Source of the DNA: Comamonadaceae bacterium
GTDB taxonomy: Bacteria; Pseudomonadota; Gammaproteobacteria; Burkholderiales; Burkholderiaceae_C
Reading direction: 5' to 3'
Assembly: GCA_947373245.1 (NCBI GenBank)
Contig: CANBWY010000012.1
Coordinates: forward strand, 1 to 43,617
DNA: 43,617 bases
The notes under the pieces: model-generated
Told to the model about the DNA's origin: nothing
The model's input: only the letters and a program-made list of their open reading frames with translations
Database searches by the model: none
In this document: positions 33,512 to 42,683 of the stretch, piece after piece
Layout of the letters: each line of letters starts with the position of its first letter
Numbering within the stretch: position 1 is the stretch's first letter
Program-made: the position numbers and the translations under genes

Positions 33512-34405
33512 CTAGTCCGCCAGGAGTTCGGGCAGCCATTGGTTCAAGCGCAAGACGTCTTCTTGCTGCTTGAACAACACACCCGAAGTTTCTTGCACCA
33601 CGTCTGGGGTGATGTGCGCAGCCTGCAAAGCCACCAAGGCTTGTGTCCACTCCACACTCTCAGCAATGCCGGGCAAGCGCGCAAAGGCATGGGCAAAGCG
33701 TTCGCTGCGCAAGCGTGCCACAAAAGCGGCCACCTGCTGCGTCAGTTGCGCACTCGCTTGCGGCACATGGGCACGCACGATGGCCAGTTCGCGATCCAGA
33801 TCGGGGTAATCCATCCAGTGGAACAAGCAGCGCCGCTTGACCGCATCGTGCAAGTCGCGGGTGCGGTTACTGGTCAAAATGGTGATGGGCGTGACACCGG
33901 CGCGGATGGTGCCCAGTTCAGGAATGCTGATTTGGTATTCGCCCAAATACTCCAGCAAAAAGGCCTCAAAGGGCTCGTCGGCACGGTCCACCTCGTCGAT
34001 CAACAACACCGCGCCGGGTGCCGGGGCTTGCAGGGCTTGCAACAAGGGGCGGCGGATCAAAAACTTGTCTTGGTAGACCTCGCGCTCTAAGTCGTCGCTG
34101 GCTTTGCTGTCGTGTGCAGCCCGCAGGTGCAGCAGCTGGGCGGTGTGGTTCCACTCATACAAAGCCTCGCGCTGTTCGATGCCATCAAAGCATTGCAAGC
34201 GCAACAACACACGGCTCAGCAAACGGGCCAAGACTTTGGCCAACTCGGTTTTACCCACCCCCGGTGCGCCTTCGAGCAACAAGGGCCGTTGCAAGCGCAG
34301 TGCCAAGAACACCGCTGTGGCCAAACGGCGGTCGGCAAAGTAGCCTTCTTGCGCAAGGGCTGCGCGCAGCGCATCGATGGAACTCAACGCGCCCACGTCA
34401 CTCAT
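33512..34405 (-). CDS. coxD: CoxD-like MoxR AAA+ ATPase
   Basis: AAA+ ATPase of the MoxR/CoxD type, 297 aa, needed to insert sulfur or copper into the CoxL active site in Oligotropha. Walker A is LLLEGAPGVGKTELAKVLAR (about residues 37-56), Walker B is VLLIDEVDRADEPFEAFLLE near 132, and the sensor region is TSNRTRDLHDAVKRRCLFHW near 174. It is translationally coupled to coxM (ATGA at 34405-34402) and followed by coxE. The full set of ATPase motifs is present. Confidence 0.92.
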   Translation of the reverse strand: MSDVGALSSIDALRAALAQEGYFADRRLATAVFLALRLQRPLLLEGAPGVGKTELAKVLARLLSRVLLRLQCFDGIEQREALYEWNHTAQLLHLRAAHDSKASDDLEREVYQDKFLIRRPLLQALQAPAPGAVLLIDEVDRADEPFEAFLLEYLGEYQISIPELGTIRAGVTPITILTSNRTRDLHDAVKRRCLFHWMDYPDLDRELAIVRAHVPQASAQLTQQVAAFVARLRSERFAHAFARLPGIAESVEWTQALVALQAAHITPDVVQETSGVLFKQQEDVLRLNQWLPELLAD

Positions 34406-35193
34406 GCCAGCGCCTGTCGCACGGCACGTTGTGTTTGCACCTTGATCAAATGAGCGCGGTAATCGGCCGAGGCGTGCAAATCGCCATTGAGCTCTTGGGC
34501 GTCAATCGACACCGACGCGACAGCCTCGGGCGTGAAGCTTTTCGTCAATGCCGCTTCTAGGCCTGCATGGCGAAACACGCCGTTGCCCGCGCCCGTGATG
34601 GCCACGCGCACACCCGCTGCGGTTTGTGCCACACACACGCCCACCAAGGCAAAGCGCGACGCGGGTTGTTTGAACTTGGCGTAGGCCGCGCGTTGCACCA
34701 CAGGAAACTCAATCGCCGTGATCAGCTCATCCGCTTCTAAGGCAGTGGTGTAGAGGCCTTGGAAAAAATCATCCGCAGCAATCGTGCGTCGGTTGGTGTG
34801 CACCGTCGCGCCGTAAGCCAAGACAGCGCTGGGGTAGCAGGCCGCGGGATCGTTGTTGGCCACCGAGCCGCCCAAGGTTCCCATGGCGCGCACCTGTGCG
34901 TCGCCAATGCCTTCGGCCAAATGGGCCAAGCCCGGCAAAGCAGCTCTCAAGCCCGCATGCGAGGCCACCTCTTGGTGACGACAAAAAGCACCGACCACCC
35001 AAGCATGACCTTGTTGGCGAATACCTTGGAGTTCGGGGACTTGCGACAAGTCGACCAATTGCTCAGGCTGGTGCAAACGCTGCTTCATCGAGGCCAGCAA
35101 AGTTTGGCCACCGCCCAAGGCTTGGCCACCGGCATCGATCAACGCCAAGGCTTGCGACAAAGAGGCGGGACGTTCGTAAGTGAAGGTGTACAT
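34402..35193 (-). CDS. coxM: CO dehydrogenase-like medium subunit (FAD binding)
   Basis: Flavoprotein subunit, 263 aa, of a molybdenum hydroxylase of the xanthine oxidase family; passes electrons from the iron-sulfur subunit to quinone or another acceptor. FAD motifs are GGQALGGGQTLLASMKQRL (about residues 22-40) and MGTLGGSVANNDPAACYPSA near 106, the second containing the conserved T-L-G-G. The C-terminal domain (residues 175-263) is of the CO_deh_flav_C type. The start lies 14 bases after the coxS stop and overlaps coxD at the other end. Confidence 0.92.
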   Translation of the reverse strand: MYTFTYERPASLSQALALIDAGGQALGGGQTLLASMKQRLHQPEQLVDLSQVPELQGIRQQGHAWVVGAFCRHQEVASHAGLRAALPGLAHLAEGIGDAQVRAMGTLGGSVANNDPAACYPSAVLAYGATVHTNRRTIAADDFFQGLYTTALEADELITAIEFPVVQRAAYAKFKQPASRFALVGVCVAQTAAGVRVAITGAGNGVFRHAGLEAALTKSFTPEAVASVSIDAQELNGDLHASADYRAHLIKVQTQRAVRQALA

Positions 35194-35207
35194 GCGTCAG
35201 TCCTCCT

Positions 35208-35675
35208 TCAAGCCTTCATGGCGGCAGCACCTTGCTGCACCGCCATGACGATGTTTTGATAACCCGTGCAGCGGCACAAATTGCCTTCCAGCATGTGGCG
35301 AATGTCTTGCGCGCTGGCATCGGGCTTTTGTTCGCACAGGTTGACGGCGCGCATCACCATGCCGGGTGTGCAAAAACCGCATTGCAAGCCATGGCAGTTT
35401 TTGAACGCTTCTTGCATCGGATGCAGACTGCCATCGGCATGGGCCAGGCCTTCAATGGTGGTGATCTGCGCGCCTTGGGCTTGCGCCGCCAACACATTGC
35501 ACGCCTTGATGGCGTTGCCATTCATCAACACGGTGCATGCGCCGCATTGAGCGGTGTCGCAGCCCACGTGCGTGCCGGTGAGTTGCATCTGTTCGCGCAA
35601 GGCTTGCACCAACAAGGTGTTGGGTGCGACATCGAGCGTGACGTTGTTTCCATTCACGGTGAAAGTGATTTGCAT
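35208..35675 (-). CDS. coxS: CO dehydrogenase-like small subunit (two [2Fe-2S])
   Basis: Iron-sulfur subunit, 155 aa from the ATG at 35675. Cys residues for the first cluster lie in VGCDTAQCGACTVLMNG (about residues 38-54) plus the Cys of IKACNV; the second cluster uses CGFCTPGM near 98 and NLCRCTGYQN near 132. It carries electrons from the molybdenum centre of CoxL to the FAD of CoxM. It starts 60 bases after the coxL stop. All eight cluster cysteines are present, so it looks functional. Confidence 0.93.
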   Translation of the reverse strand: MQITFTVNGNNVTLDVAPNTLLVQALREQMQLTGTHVGCDTAQCGACTVLMNGNAIKACNVLAAQAQGAQITTIEGLAHADGSLHPMQEAFKNCHGLQCGFCTPGMVMRAVNLCEQKPDASAQDIRHMLEGNLCRCTGYQNIVMAVQQGAAAMKA

Positions 35676-35735
35676 CAGTGGGTCCGTTTCATCTGCAAGT
35701 GAATTGATCTGTTCAGTGGGCGGTTTCAAGCGCAT

Positions 35736-38048
35736 TCAGGCCGCTTGCATCAAACGCCACAGGCGGTAAGGCGTGAGCGGCATTTGCAGCTGGGTTGAGA
35801 GATCGCTGCGGCCATGACGTGCCAAAGCATCGGCCACCGCATTGACCACCGCGGGCGTGGCACCAATGGTGCCCAACTCGCCCACGCCCTTGACGCCCAG
35901 CACGTTGTTTTTGCACGGAATGCTTTCGTCCGTGTGGGTGTCAAACAGCACCGGCATGATGTCGGCGTGCGGCACCGCATAGTCCATCAAACTGCCCGTC
36001 AACAACTGGCCAGTTTCTTCGTCGTACACCACTTGCTCGAGCAGCGCTTGGCCAATGCCCTGCACGGCACCACCGTCCAATTGACCGCGCACGATCATGG
36101 GGTTGACCACACGGCCAATGTCGTTGACCGAGGCATAGGCCACCACCTGCACTTCGCCGGTTTGGGGGTTGAGTTCAACCTCGCACACATGGCAGCCGTT
36201 GGGCCAGGTGGGGCCTTTGGCGGCTGTTTTGGAATTGATTTCAATGCGTTGCGTGGGTTGGCGTGCGGCCAATTCGGCCAGGCCAATCTTCATGTCGGTG
36301 CCTGCCACGTGGAAAGCGCCCTGTTCGTAACGTAAGTCTTGCGGCGCGGCTTCTAAGGCCTGCGCAGCCAGCTCTTGCGCTTTGTCGAGGGCTTGCTGAG
36401 AGCCGACGCTCACCGCCGAGCCCCCCGTGAACAAAGAGCGCGAGCCCGCGCTGCCAAAACCGTTGCCGCGATCGGTGTCGCCCATCACGATGCGCACTTG
36501 CGAGAGCGGCACACCGAACACATCGACCACCAATTGCGCCAACGACGTGGCGATGCCCTGCCCCATGGCGTTCACAGCGGTGAAGACCTCAATCACGCCA
36601 TCGGCCAGCACTTGCACATGCACGTTTTCTTCCAGCGCATTGCCGCCGGTCCATTCGAGGAAGGTTGCCACGCCCTGCCCGCGCCACAGACCCCGCTGCG
36701 CAGAGTCTTGGGCCCGTTGCGCAAAGCTGTCCCACTTGGATTGCACCAAGCCTTGGTCCATGATGGACTCAAAGTGGCCGGTGTCGTAGGTTTGGCCCAT
36801 GGGGTTGGTAAAGGGCATTTGCGCGGGTTGCACAAAGTTGCGGCGACGCAATGCAATGCGGTCGATGCCGCTTTGACGGGCGGCTTCGTCCATCAAACGC
36901 TCGATGTTGTAAATCGCCTCGGGACGCCCCGCACCTCGGTAGGCACCGGTGCTCGAGGTGTTGGTCATCACAGCGGTGAAATGGAAGTCAATCAACGGGA
37001 TGTCATACACACTGGTTTGCACCCAAGGGCCAATCAGCAGCTGAATCGCCACGCCCGTCATCACGGGATAGGCGCCCACGTTGGCCTGCGTGTCCACACG
37101 CAAGGCCAAGATTTTTCCTTGTGCATCCAAAGCCAAAGCCACTTGGGTTTCGATGTCTCGCCCGTGTGCGCTGCTCAAAAATTCTTCGCTGCGTTCGGCA
37201 ATCCATTTGACAGGCAACTGCAGTCGGTGGGCGGCATAGGCCACCACCACGTCTTCGGCATAAGCGCCCGTCTTCATGCCAAAGCCGCCGCCCACATCGC
37301 CCACCACCACACGCACTTGGTCGGTGGGCAAGCCCAACAAATCGCACACCGTGGTGCGCACGCCCGTGGGCATTTGGCTGCTCAAGCGCACCACCAAACG
37401 ACCTTGTTCGGGATGGGCCAACACACTGCGCGGCTCAATCGTGAAGGCGACCAAACGTTGGTTGGTGATGTCCAAGGCCACCACATGGGCCGCGTTTTCA
37501 AAGGCCTGTGCGGCCGCTTGGGCATTGCCGTAACGGGTTTCTGCCACCCGGTTATCAGGGGCATCGCTGAGCAAAGGCGCTTGCGCCGCCAAGGCTTGTT
37601 GCAGGCTCACCGCGCAGGGCAGCTCGTCAAAATCAACCATCACGGCTTCGGCGGCGTCGCGGGCTTGTTGTTCGGTGTCAGCCACCACCGCCACCACGGG
37701 CTCGCCGACGTAGCGCACGCGCTCCACCGCCAAGATGTGGCGCGTGGGAGAGGCAGCAGGCGTGCCATCGGCGCGCGTGAAGTTGACCGGCTTGGGCATG
37801 GGTTTGATGCCCTCTGCCACCAATTGCGCACCGGTGAGCACCATGCGCACACCCGGCATAGCCTCTGCCGCCGAGGTGTCGATCGACACAATCCGTGCAT
37901 GGGCGTAGGAGGAACGCACAAAACACAAACGGGTTTGCCCCAAGGGGCTCACATCGTTGGCGTAAACGCCTGCGCCTTTGAGCAATTGCGCGTCTTCCAA
38001 GCGTTGCACCGCTTGTCCGCTGCCAAAACGTGTTGTTGTAGTGACCAA
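35736..38048 (-). CDS. coxL: Form II CO dehydrogenase-like large subunit
   Basis: Molybdopterin-binding large subunit, 770 aa, of the xanthine oxidase family. The active-site loop reads AYRGAGRPEAIYN near residue 365, the form II (BMS) type, instead of the AYxCSFR loop with Cys that marks proven CO dehydrogenases. The catalytic Glu stands in GVGELGTIGATPAVVNA near 715. VVGDVGGGFGMKTGAYAEDV near 245 is the usual cofactor block. The start is TTG at 38048, supported by GGAG seven bases upstream and no better in-frame start. The gene leads the cox unit. CO oxidation is possible but unproven for form II; an aromatic or N-heterocyclic substrate is an alternative. Confidence 0.9.
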   Translation of the reverse strand: MVTTTTRFGSGQAVQRLEDAQLLKGAGVYANDVSPLGQTRLCFVRSSYAHARIVSIDTSAAEAMPGVRMVLTGAQLVAEGIKPMPKPVNFTRADGTPAASPTRHILAVERVRYVGEPVVAVVADTEQQARDAAEAVMVDFDELPCAVSLQQALAAQAPLLSDAPDNRVAETRYGNAQAAAQAFENAAHVVALDITNQRLVAFTIEPRSVLAHPEQGRLVVRLSSQMPTGVRTTVCDLLGLPTDQVRVVVGDVGGGFGMKTGAYAEDVVVAYAAHRLQLPVKWIAERSEEFLSSAHGRDIETQVALALDAQGKILALRVDTQANVGAYPVMTGVAIQLLIGPWVQTSVYDIPLIDFHFTAVMTNTSSTGAYRGAGRPEAIYNIERLMDEAARQSGIDRIALRRRNFVQPAQMPFTNPMGQTYDTGHFESIMDQGLVQSKWDSFAQRAQDSAQRGLWRGQGVATFLEWTGGNALEENVHVQVLADGVIEVFTAVNAMGQGIATSLAQLVVDVFGVPLSQVRIVMGDTDRGNGFGSAGSRSLFTGGSAVSVGSQQALDKAQELAAQALEAAPQDLRYEQGAFHVAGTDMKIGLAELAARQPTQRIEINSKTAAKGPTWPNGCHVCEVELNPQTGEVQVVAYASVNDIGRVVNPMIVRGQLDGGAVQGIGQALLEQVVYDEETGQLLTGSLMDYAVPHADIMPVLFDTHTDESIPCKNNVLGVKGVGELGTIGATPAVVNAVADALARHGRSDLSTQLQMPLTPYRLWRLMQAA

Positions 38049-38084
38049 GTGAAATCTCCAGGGAAGTCAACAAATCAAGTTTTC

Positions 38085-38112
38085 AGTGTATCGCCCGACA
38101 CACAACCCGCAA
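38085..38112 (-). promoter_or_regulatory. Possible sigma70 promoter for the cox unit
   Basis: On the minus strand TTGCGG (38112-38107) and TACACT (38090-38085) are separated by 16 bases and lie about 37 bases before the coxL TTG. The -10 is a fair match and the -35 poor, so the call is tentative. The 101-base gap to the Bug gene holds no other feature I can see. Confidence 0.3.
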
Positions 38113-38149
38113 GGGCCAAGTGTCGCGCAGGCGGCCAAATACAAAACCA

Positions 38150-39124
38150 TCAATTGGCTTTGATGTTTTTCTCTGTTGCCACTTGACGCCAAGCAACGAT
38201 TTCGCTTTGGATCATTTTTTCAAACTGCTCAGGCGTGTTGCTGGTCGGGGTGATGGCCAACACACTGATGCGTTTTTTCACATCCGGCATCTCCAGCACC
38301 TTGGTCACTTCTTCTTGAATTTTTTTCACAATCGGTGCTGGTGTGCCTGCGGGGGCCAACAAACCACTCCAAAACGACACATTGATGTCCACCCCCAACT
38401 CGGTCATGGTGGGCACATTGGGCAAGTCTTTCAAACGCTCGCCCGAGGTCACGGCCATGGCCTTGACGCGACCACCTTGCAGCGCGGTCAGCGCGGGGCC
38501 TGTGTCAATCAAGGTCATGGTCACGTCTTGTGTCATCACGGCGGTGATGGCGTCGTTGCTGCCCTTGTATGGAATGTGCTGGAACTTGGTGCCCGTTTTA
38601 CCGTTGAACAATTCGGCAATCAATTGAAACGACGCAGACGGCGCGCTGAAGTTGACTTTGTCGGGGTTTTGTTTGGCAAAGCTCACCATGTCGGCGAGTG
38701 ACTTAGCGGGGTTGCTCGCTTGGGTCAGCATCACCAAGGGAAAAGTGCCGACCAAGGTGATGGGCGCAAAGTCCTGCGGGGCATAGGGCAACTTGGCGTA
38801 CAGCACATGGTTGAACACGATGGGGCCACTGGCGCCCATGAGCAAGGTGTAGCCATCGGGTTTGGCTTTGGCAACATAGCTGGCGCCCACGATGGATGCC
38901 ACACCCGGGCGGTTTTCCACAATCACGGGCTGGCCCAAACTCAGCGTCAACTTTTCGGCCACGATGCGTGCCAACACATCGTTGGCACCTCCCGGGGAGT
39001 AGCCCACCACGATGGTGATGGGTCGGCTGGGATAGTCGGCTGCACCGCTGAGTGCAGGCAGACCACAGGCACTCAGACACATCAACCAAGTGAACCAGCG
39101 CCTAGCATTTGAAATCAGTGGCAT
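38150..39124 (-). CDS. Bug/TctC-type periplasmic solute receptor
   Basis: Bug-family receptor, 324 aa from the ATG at 39124, with AAGGTG upstream. The signal peptide (RRWFTWLMCLSACGLPALSG, cleavage after GAA or nearby) leads into DYPSRPITIVVGYSPGGAND and LGQPVIVENRPGVASIVGAS, the Bug signatures. The rest is typical, including a VPTMTELGVDINVSFWSGLL stretch near residue 245. It lies 23 bases after the TPP-enzyme stop on the same strand, so the two form a pair. The ligand is unknown; the TPP enzyme suggests a 2-oxo acid or a precursor. Confidence 0.9.
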   Translation of the reverse strand: MPLISNARRWFTWLMCLSACGLPALSGAADYPSRPITIVVGYSPGGANDVLARIVAEKLTLSLGQPVIVENRPGVASIVGASYVAKAKPDGYTLLMGASGPIVFNHVLYAKLPYAPQDFAPITLVGTFPLVMLTQASNPAKSLADMVSFAKQNPDKVNFSAPSASFQLIAELFNGKTGTKFQHIPYKGSNDAITAVMTQDVTMTLIDTGPALTALQGGRVKAMAVTSGERLKDLPNVPTMTELGVDINVSFWSGLLAPAGTPAPIVKKIQEEVTKVLEMPDVKKRISVLAITPTSNTPEQFEKMIQSEIVAWRQVATEKNIKAN

Positions 39125-39147
39125 GAGAAGAGCACCTTTATAAACAG

Positions 39148-40878
39148 TTACTGAAGACCAATTTGCACATTCAACACAGCGGCCCGGCCATCCTGTAAGG
39201 CTTGCAAACAACGGGCAATCGCCTGAGGCACATCGGCCGGATCACTGACGCATTCGCCATACGCGCCAAACGCTTGCGCGACTTGTTCGAACTGACGAAC
39301 ATCGCCTTGCAAGCGCGCTTGAAACGCATCGGCTTGCGCAGCCTCACCGTCGGGATACACACGCAGCACGGCCTCTTTGACGGCTTGCCAGCCGCCGTTG
39401 TCCAAGACCACGCTGAAGATGGGCAAGTGGTAACGCTGCGCCGTGGCATAGACCGAGGTGGGTGTGGAAAAGTGGAAACCACCATCCCCCACGATGTGCA
39501 CCACGCGCCGCTCGGGGTGCGCCAACTTCACGCCCAAGGCCATGCCCGCGCTGTAACCCAAACCACCCCCCGCGCCGCCAAGCAAGCTGAGTGCCTGGGT
39601 GCGTGGGATGTGGTTTAGGACCGCAGGTGAATTGCGAATGGCTTCGTTGATCACCACATCATGTTCGTCCAAGGCTTGGCCTAGCGCAGCGCACAGATAC
39701 GCTGGCGAAATGGCCCCCACAAGGCCCGGCTTGCTGGCGACCGCTTGAAGGCTTTGCATGCGCGTGTGTTGCTCGGCCTTGATTTGCACCATGCGTTCAG
39801 CCACACGTTGGTGAAACGCGGCATCCGCCAACGTCTGTACTTTGGCAATGACTTGGCGCAAGACCGTGGCGCAATCTGCCTGCGCGCGCGTGTCGGTGGC
39901 AAAGCCCCACATGGGAAAGTCTTTTTTGATGGCATCCACATCCACCTGCGCCCAATGCGTGTGCGGGTTGTCTTGCACGAACTTGGGCAGCCACGGCACG
40001 TCCACATCCAGCAAGAGACCCAAGTCTGCATCGACCACACCCACACTGGGATCAAAGCCTGCAAAGCAAGGCGAGGCACGCGAGATGCACAAATAACTAG
40101 GACTGAACTCAAACACACGCAGGCCGCACAGCTCGGCCAACGCCTCTAGGGCATGGACAGCCTCGGGTTTGCGCCCAAGGTAGGACGTGATCACCACAGG
40201 GCGATTCGCTTGCAACAGTCGCTCGGCCAGCGCAAGCACACGTGCCTCGTCAAGGCCCCCTGCCGCGACCGCCCCATAACGCTCAGCGCTGAATGGTTTG
40301 ACTTTTTCAGGCGCCCATGTCTCGGCCAAAACCTCGCGCGGCAAGGTCAGATAGACCGGACCTGGTGGGTCACTTTCCATCATGGCGTGTCCGCGGCGCA
40401 GCGCCTCTTGGGTGACCACACCACTGGGCAAGCTGTATTCCCATTTCACATAGGGGCGCACCAAGCTGGCGATGTCAAACGGGTCTTGCACAAAGTGCAC
40501 ATAGTTGTCACGCGAACCGGGCAACTCCCCGCGCAAGGTGAACGGCGCTTTGCCCGCAATGAGCATCACCGGCAAGCGCCCACGAAACATGTTGTGCATG
40601 CCCATCGCCGAATTGGCGGTGCCCGCATCCACGTGCACCATCACGGCTTGACCTTTGCCTGTGACGGCTGCGTAACCTGCCGCCATGTGCATGGCGACGT
40701 TCTCGTGAGGACAGAGCACCATTTGAGGATGTGGCCGGCCTTCGCGGTCCCAACGGGCAAGCTCTTCAATCAAGGACACGTGGTCCGTGCCCAGGTTGCC
40801 AAACACATACGCAATGCCCAAATCGGTCAGTCCCTCCCAAAAGTAATGTGCGGTCGTGGGGTGCGTAGAGGGTGTCAT
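39148..40878 (-). CDS. Thiamine-diphosphate-dependent enzyme (benzoylformate decarboxylase/acetolactate synthase type)
   Basis: ThDP enzyme of 576 aa from the ATG at 40878 (a TTG at 40887 is less likely). The catalytic Glu that activates ThDP is E59 in VLCPHENVAMHMAAGYAAVT. The pyrophosphate- and Mg-binding block is HIVGDGGFHFSTPTSVYATA near residue 435, ending in the VVLDNGGW Asn. The three-domain order PYR, middle, PP is complete. Family members decarboxylate or condense 2-oxo acids. Context with a Bug receptor and a divergent flavin monooxygenase suggests catabolism of an aromatic 2-oxo acid such as benzoylformate; this is inference, since the substrate-pocket His pair of benzoylformate decarboxylase was not confirmed. 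Confidence 0.85.
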   Translation of the reverse strand: MTPSTHPTTAHYFWEGLTDLGIAYVFGNLGTDHVSLIEELARWDREGRPHPQMVLCPHENVAMHMAAGYAAVTGKGQAVMVHVDAGTANSAMGMHNMFRGRLPVMLIAGKAPFTLRGELPGSRDNYVHFVQDPFDIASLVRPYVKWEYSLPSGVVTQEALRRGHAMMESDPPGPVYLTLPREVLAETWAPEKVKPFSAERYGAVAAGGLDEARVLALAERLLQANRPVVITSYLGRKPEAVHALEALAELCGLRVFEFSPSYLCISRASPCFAGFDPSVGVVDADLGLLLDVDVPWLPKFVQDNPHTHWAQVDVDAIKKDFPMWGFATDTRAQADCATVLRQVIAKVQTLADAAFHQRVAERMVQIKAEQHTRMQSLQAVASKPGLVGAISPAYLCAALGQALDEHDVVINEAIRNSPAVLNHIPRTQALSLLGGAGGGLGYSAGMALGVKLAHPERRVVHIVGDGGFHFSTPTSVYATAQRYHLPIFSVVLDNGGWQAVKEAVLRVYPDGEAAQADAFQARLQGDVRQFEQVAQAFGAYGECVSDPADVPQAIARCLQALQDGRAAVLNVQIGLQ

Positions 40879-40903
40879 GAATTTCAACGAAAAAATTATT
40901 CGT

Positions 40904-40953
40904 TAGCATGCTATCCATCAAAGCCGCACGGTGACAGCTAGGGGATTCCCTAG
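40904..40953. promoter_or_regulatory. Two palindromes in a divergent promoter region
   Basis: The 143-base gap between the TPP-enzyme gene and the flavin monooxygenase gene holds TAGCATGCTA (40904-40913), a perfect palindrome, and CTAGGG-GATT-CCCTAG (40938-40953), a perfect six-base inverted repeat. They are about 24 bases apart and suit regulator binding for both directions. No regulator gene lies next to them inside the window. Function is inferred from symmetry and position. Confidence 0.45.
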
Positions 40954-41021
40954 ACGAAAGAGAAAAACTCTCCAACACAATGCACCGCGTCACACCGCGT
41001 TGTTGAAGATTGGAAACACAC

Positions 41022-42683
41022 ATGAAGCACACCGAAAAAGCTCCCGTCTTGATCATCGGGGCGGGGCCTGTGGGACTGAGCTTGGCGATGGATTTGGCCC
41101 AACGTGGCATCTCTGTGGTGATGGTCGAAACACGCCACCGAGGTGAACCACCGAACGTCAAATGCAACCATGTGTCGGCCCGCTCGATGGAGATTTTCAG
41201 ACGTTTGGGCGTGGCACAAAAGGTACGTGAGAGCGGTCTTCCCGAGGACTACCCCCACGATGTGGCCTATCGCACCTCGTTCACGGGCATGGAGTTGTCG
41301 CGCATTCCTATCCCCTGCCGACGCGACCGTTTCACCGACACCCAAGGCCCCGATGGCAATTGGCCCACCGCAGAGCCACCGCACCGGATCAATCAAATTT
41401 ATTTGGAACCGATCTTGTTTGCGCATGTGGCGGCCTTGCCAAATGTGAAGATCTTGAACCGCACCAGCATCGACGACTTCACACAAGACGATGCGGGTGT
41501 GACCGCCGTCGGACATCACTTGGACACGGGCGAGTTGGTGTCCATCCGTTGCCAATATTTGGTGGGCTGCGACGGGGGGCGCTCGAACACGCGCAAAAAA
41601 ATCGGTGCCAAGCTCGAAGGGGTGGACGTGGTGGGGCGTGTGCAATCGACCTACATTCGTGCCCCCGAATTGATCCACCAACTCAAGGTCGCCCCCGCCT
41701 GGGCCACCTTCTCACTCAACCCCAGGCGCTGTGGCAATGTGTACGCCATCGACGGCAAAGAAACTTGGCTGATTCACAACTACCTCAAAGAAGACGAAAC
41801 CGAATTTGATTCGGTAGACCGCGACTGGGCCATTCGACAAATTTTGGGCGTGGATGACGATTTCCAATATGAGGTCTTGACCAATGAAGACTGGGTGGGC
41901 CGACGTTTGGTGGCTGACAAATTCAGAGACCGTCGGGTGTTCATTTGCGGCGACGCCTCTCACCTCTGGATTCCCATGGCGGGCTACGGCATGAACGCCG
42001 GCATTGCCGACGCCATGAACTTGTCTTGGCTCTTGGCCGCACACCTCAACGGCTGGGCCAGTGCCGGTATTTTGGATGCCTACGAGCGCGAGCGCAGACC
42101 CATCACCGAACAAGTCTCTCGTTTTGCAATGAACCACGCCATCGCACTGCAAAAAGAGCGCGATGCGATTCCCTTAGGCTTAGAAGAACGCGATGCCAAG
42201 GGCGACGCCTTACGCGCGCAAGCGGGGCAAAAACTCTATGAGCTGAACGTCCAACAGTACTGTTGTGCAGGTCTGAATTTTGGTTATTTCTACGACGCAT
42301 CGCCATTGATTGCCTACGACGGAGAAGCCCCGCCCAACTACACCATGTACCAGTTCACCCCGTCTACAGTGCCAGGCTGTCGCACGCCACATGTTTGGTT
42401 GGAGAACGGTCTTTCGTTGTATGACGCCATGGGCAATGACTACGCTTTGCTCCGTAGCGATCCCAACCAAGATGTCAGCGCCTTGTTGGCGGCCGCTAAA
42501 AAACGCAGCATTCCGCTGCGTTTGGTGGACCTCTCTGGCGCGTCTGCACACAGTATTTACAAAGAAGCCTTGGTGCTCTCGCGCCCCGACCAACATGTAG
42601 CTTGGCGCGCCAACCAACTACCCGACGACATCGATACATTGCTCGACCTGATCAGCGGCACCCCACAGGAGGTACACGCATGA
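41022..42683 (+). CDS. Class A FAD-dependent monooxygenase
   Basis: Flavin hydroxylase of 553 aa from the ATG at 41022, with GGAAA upstream. GAGPVGLSLAMDLAQRG starts at about residue 12, the DG motif YLVGCDGGRSNTRKKIG is near 183, and the GD motif VFICGDASHLWIPMAGYGMN near 306. The C-terminal thioredoxin-like domain ends with LVLSRPDQHVAWRANQLP. This is the PheA/TfdB-like or polyketide-hydroxylase type. It is only distantly similar to the monooxygenase at 13458-15107. It is divergent from the TPP-enzyme unit and overlaps a Bug-receptor gene by ATGA, so uptake and hydroxylation of one aromatic acid are probably linked. Substrate unknown. Confidence 0.88.
   Translation: MKHTEKAPVLIIGAGPVGLSLAMDLAQRGISVVMVETRHRGEPPNVKCNHVSARSMEIFRRLGVAQKVRESGLPEDYPHDVAYRTSFTGMELSRIPIPCRRDRFTDTQGPDGNWPTAEPPHRINQIYLEPILFAHVAALPNVKILNRTSIDDFTQDDAGVTAVGHHLDTGELVSIRCQYLVGCDGGRSNTRKKIGAKLEGVDVVGRVQSTYIRAPELIHQLKVAPAWATFSLNPRRCGNVYAIDGKETWLIHNYLKEDETEFDSVDRDWAIRQILGVDDDFQYEVLTNEDWVGRRLVADKFRDRRVFICGDASHLWIPMAGYGMNAGIADAMNLSWLLAAHLNGWASAGILDAYERERRPITEQVSRFAMNHAIALQKERDAIPLGLEERDAKGDALRAQAGQKLYELNVQQYCCAGLNFGYFYDASPLIAYDGEAPPNYTMYQFTPSTVPGCRTPHVWLENGLSLYDAMGNDYALLRSDPNQDVSALLAAAKKRSIPLRLVDLSGASAHSIYKEALVLSRPDQHVAWRANQLPDDIDTLLDLISGTPQEVHA

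Noticed and set aside
35736-38048. CoxL as a xanthine dehydrogenase or form I CO dehydrogenase
   Set aside because: The AYRGAGR loop is of form II type and the AYxCSFR Cys loop of form I is absent; accessory coxD, coxE and coxG genes argue against a plain xanthine dehydrogenase.
36375-38186. 603-codon plus-strand open frame across coxL
   Set aside because: It is antisense to the conserved molybdopterin subunit; length reflects codon bias of coxL, and the product is His/Gly/Arg-rich without any motif.
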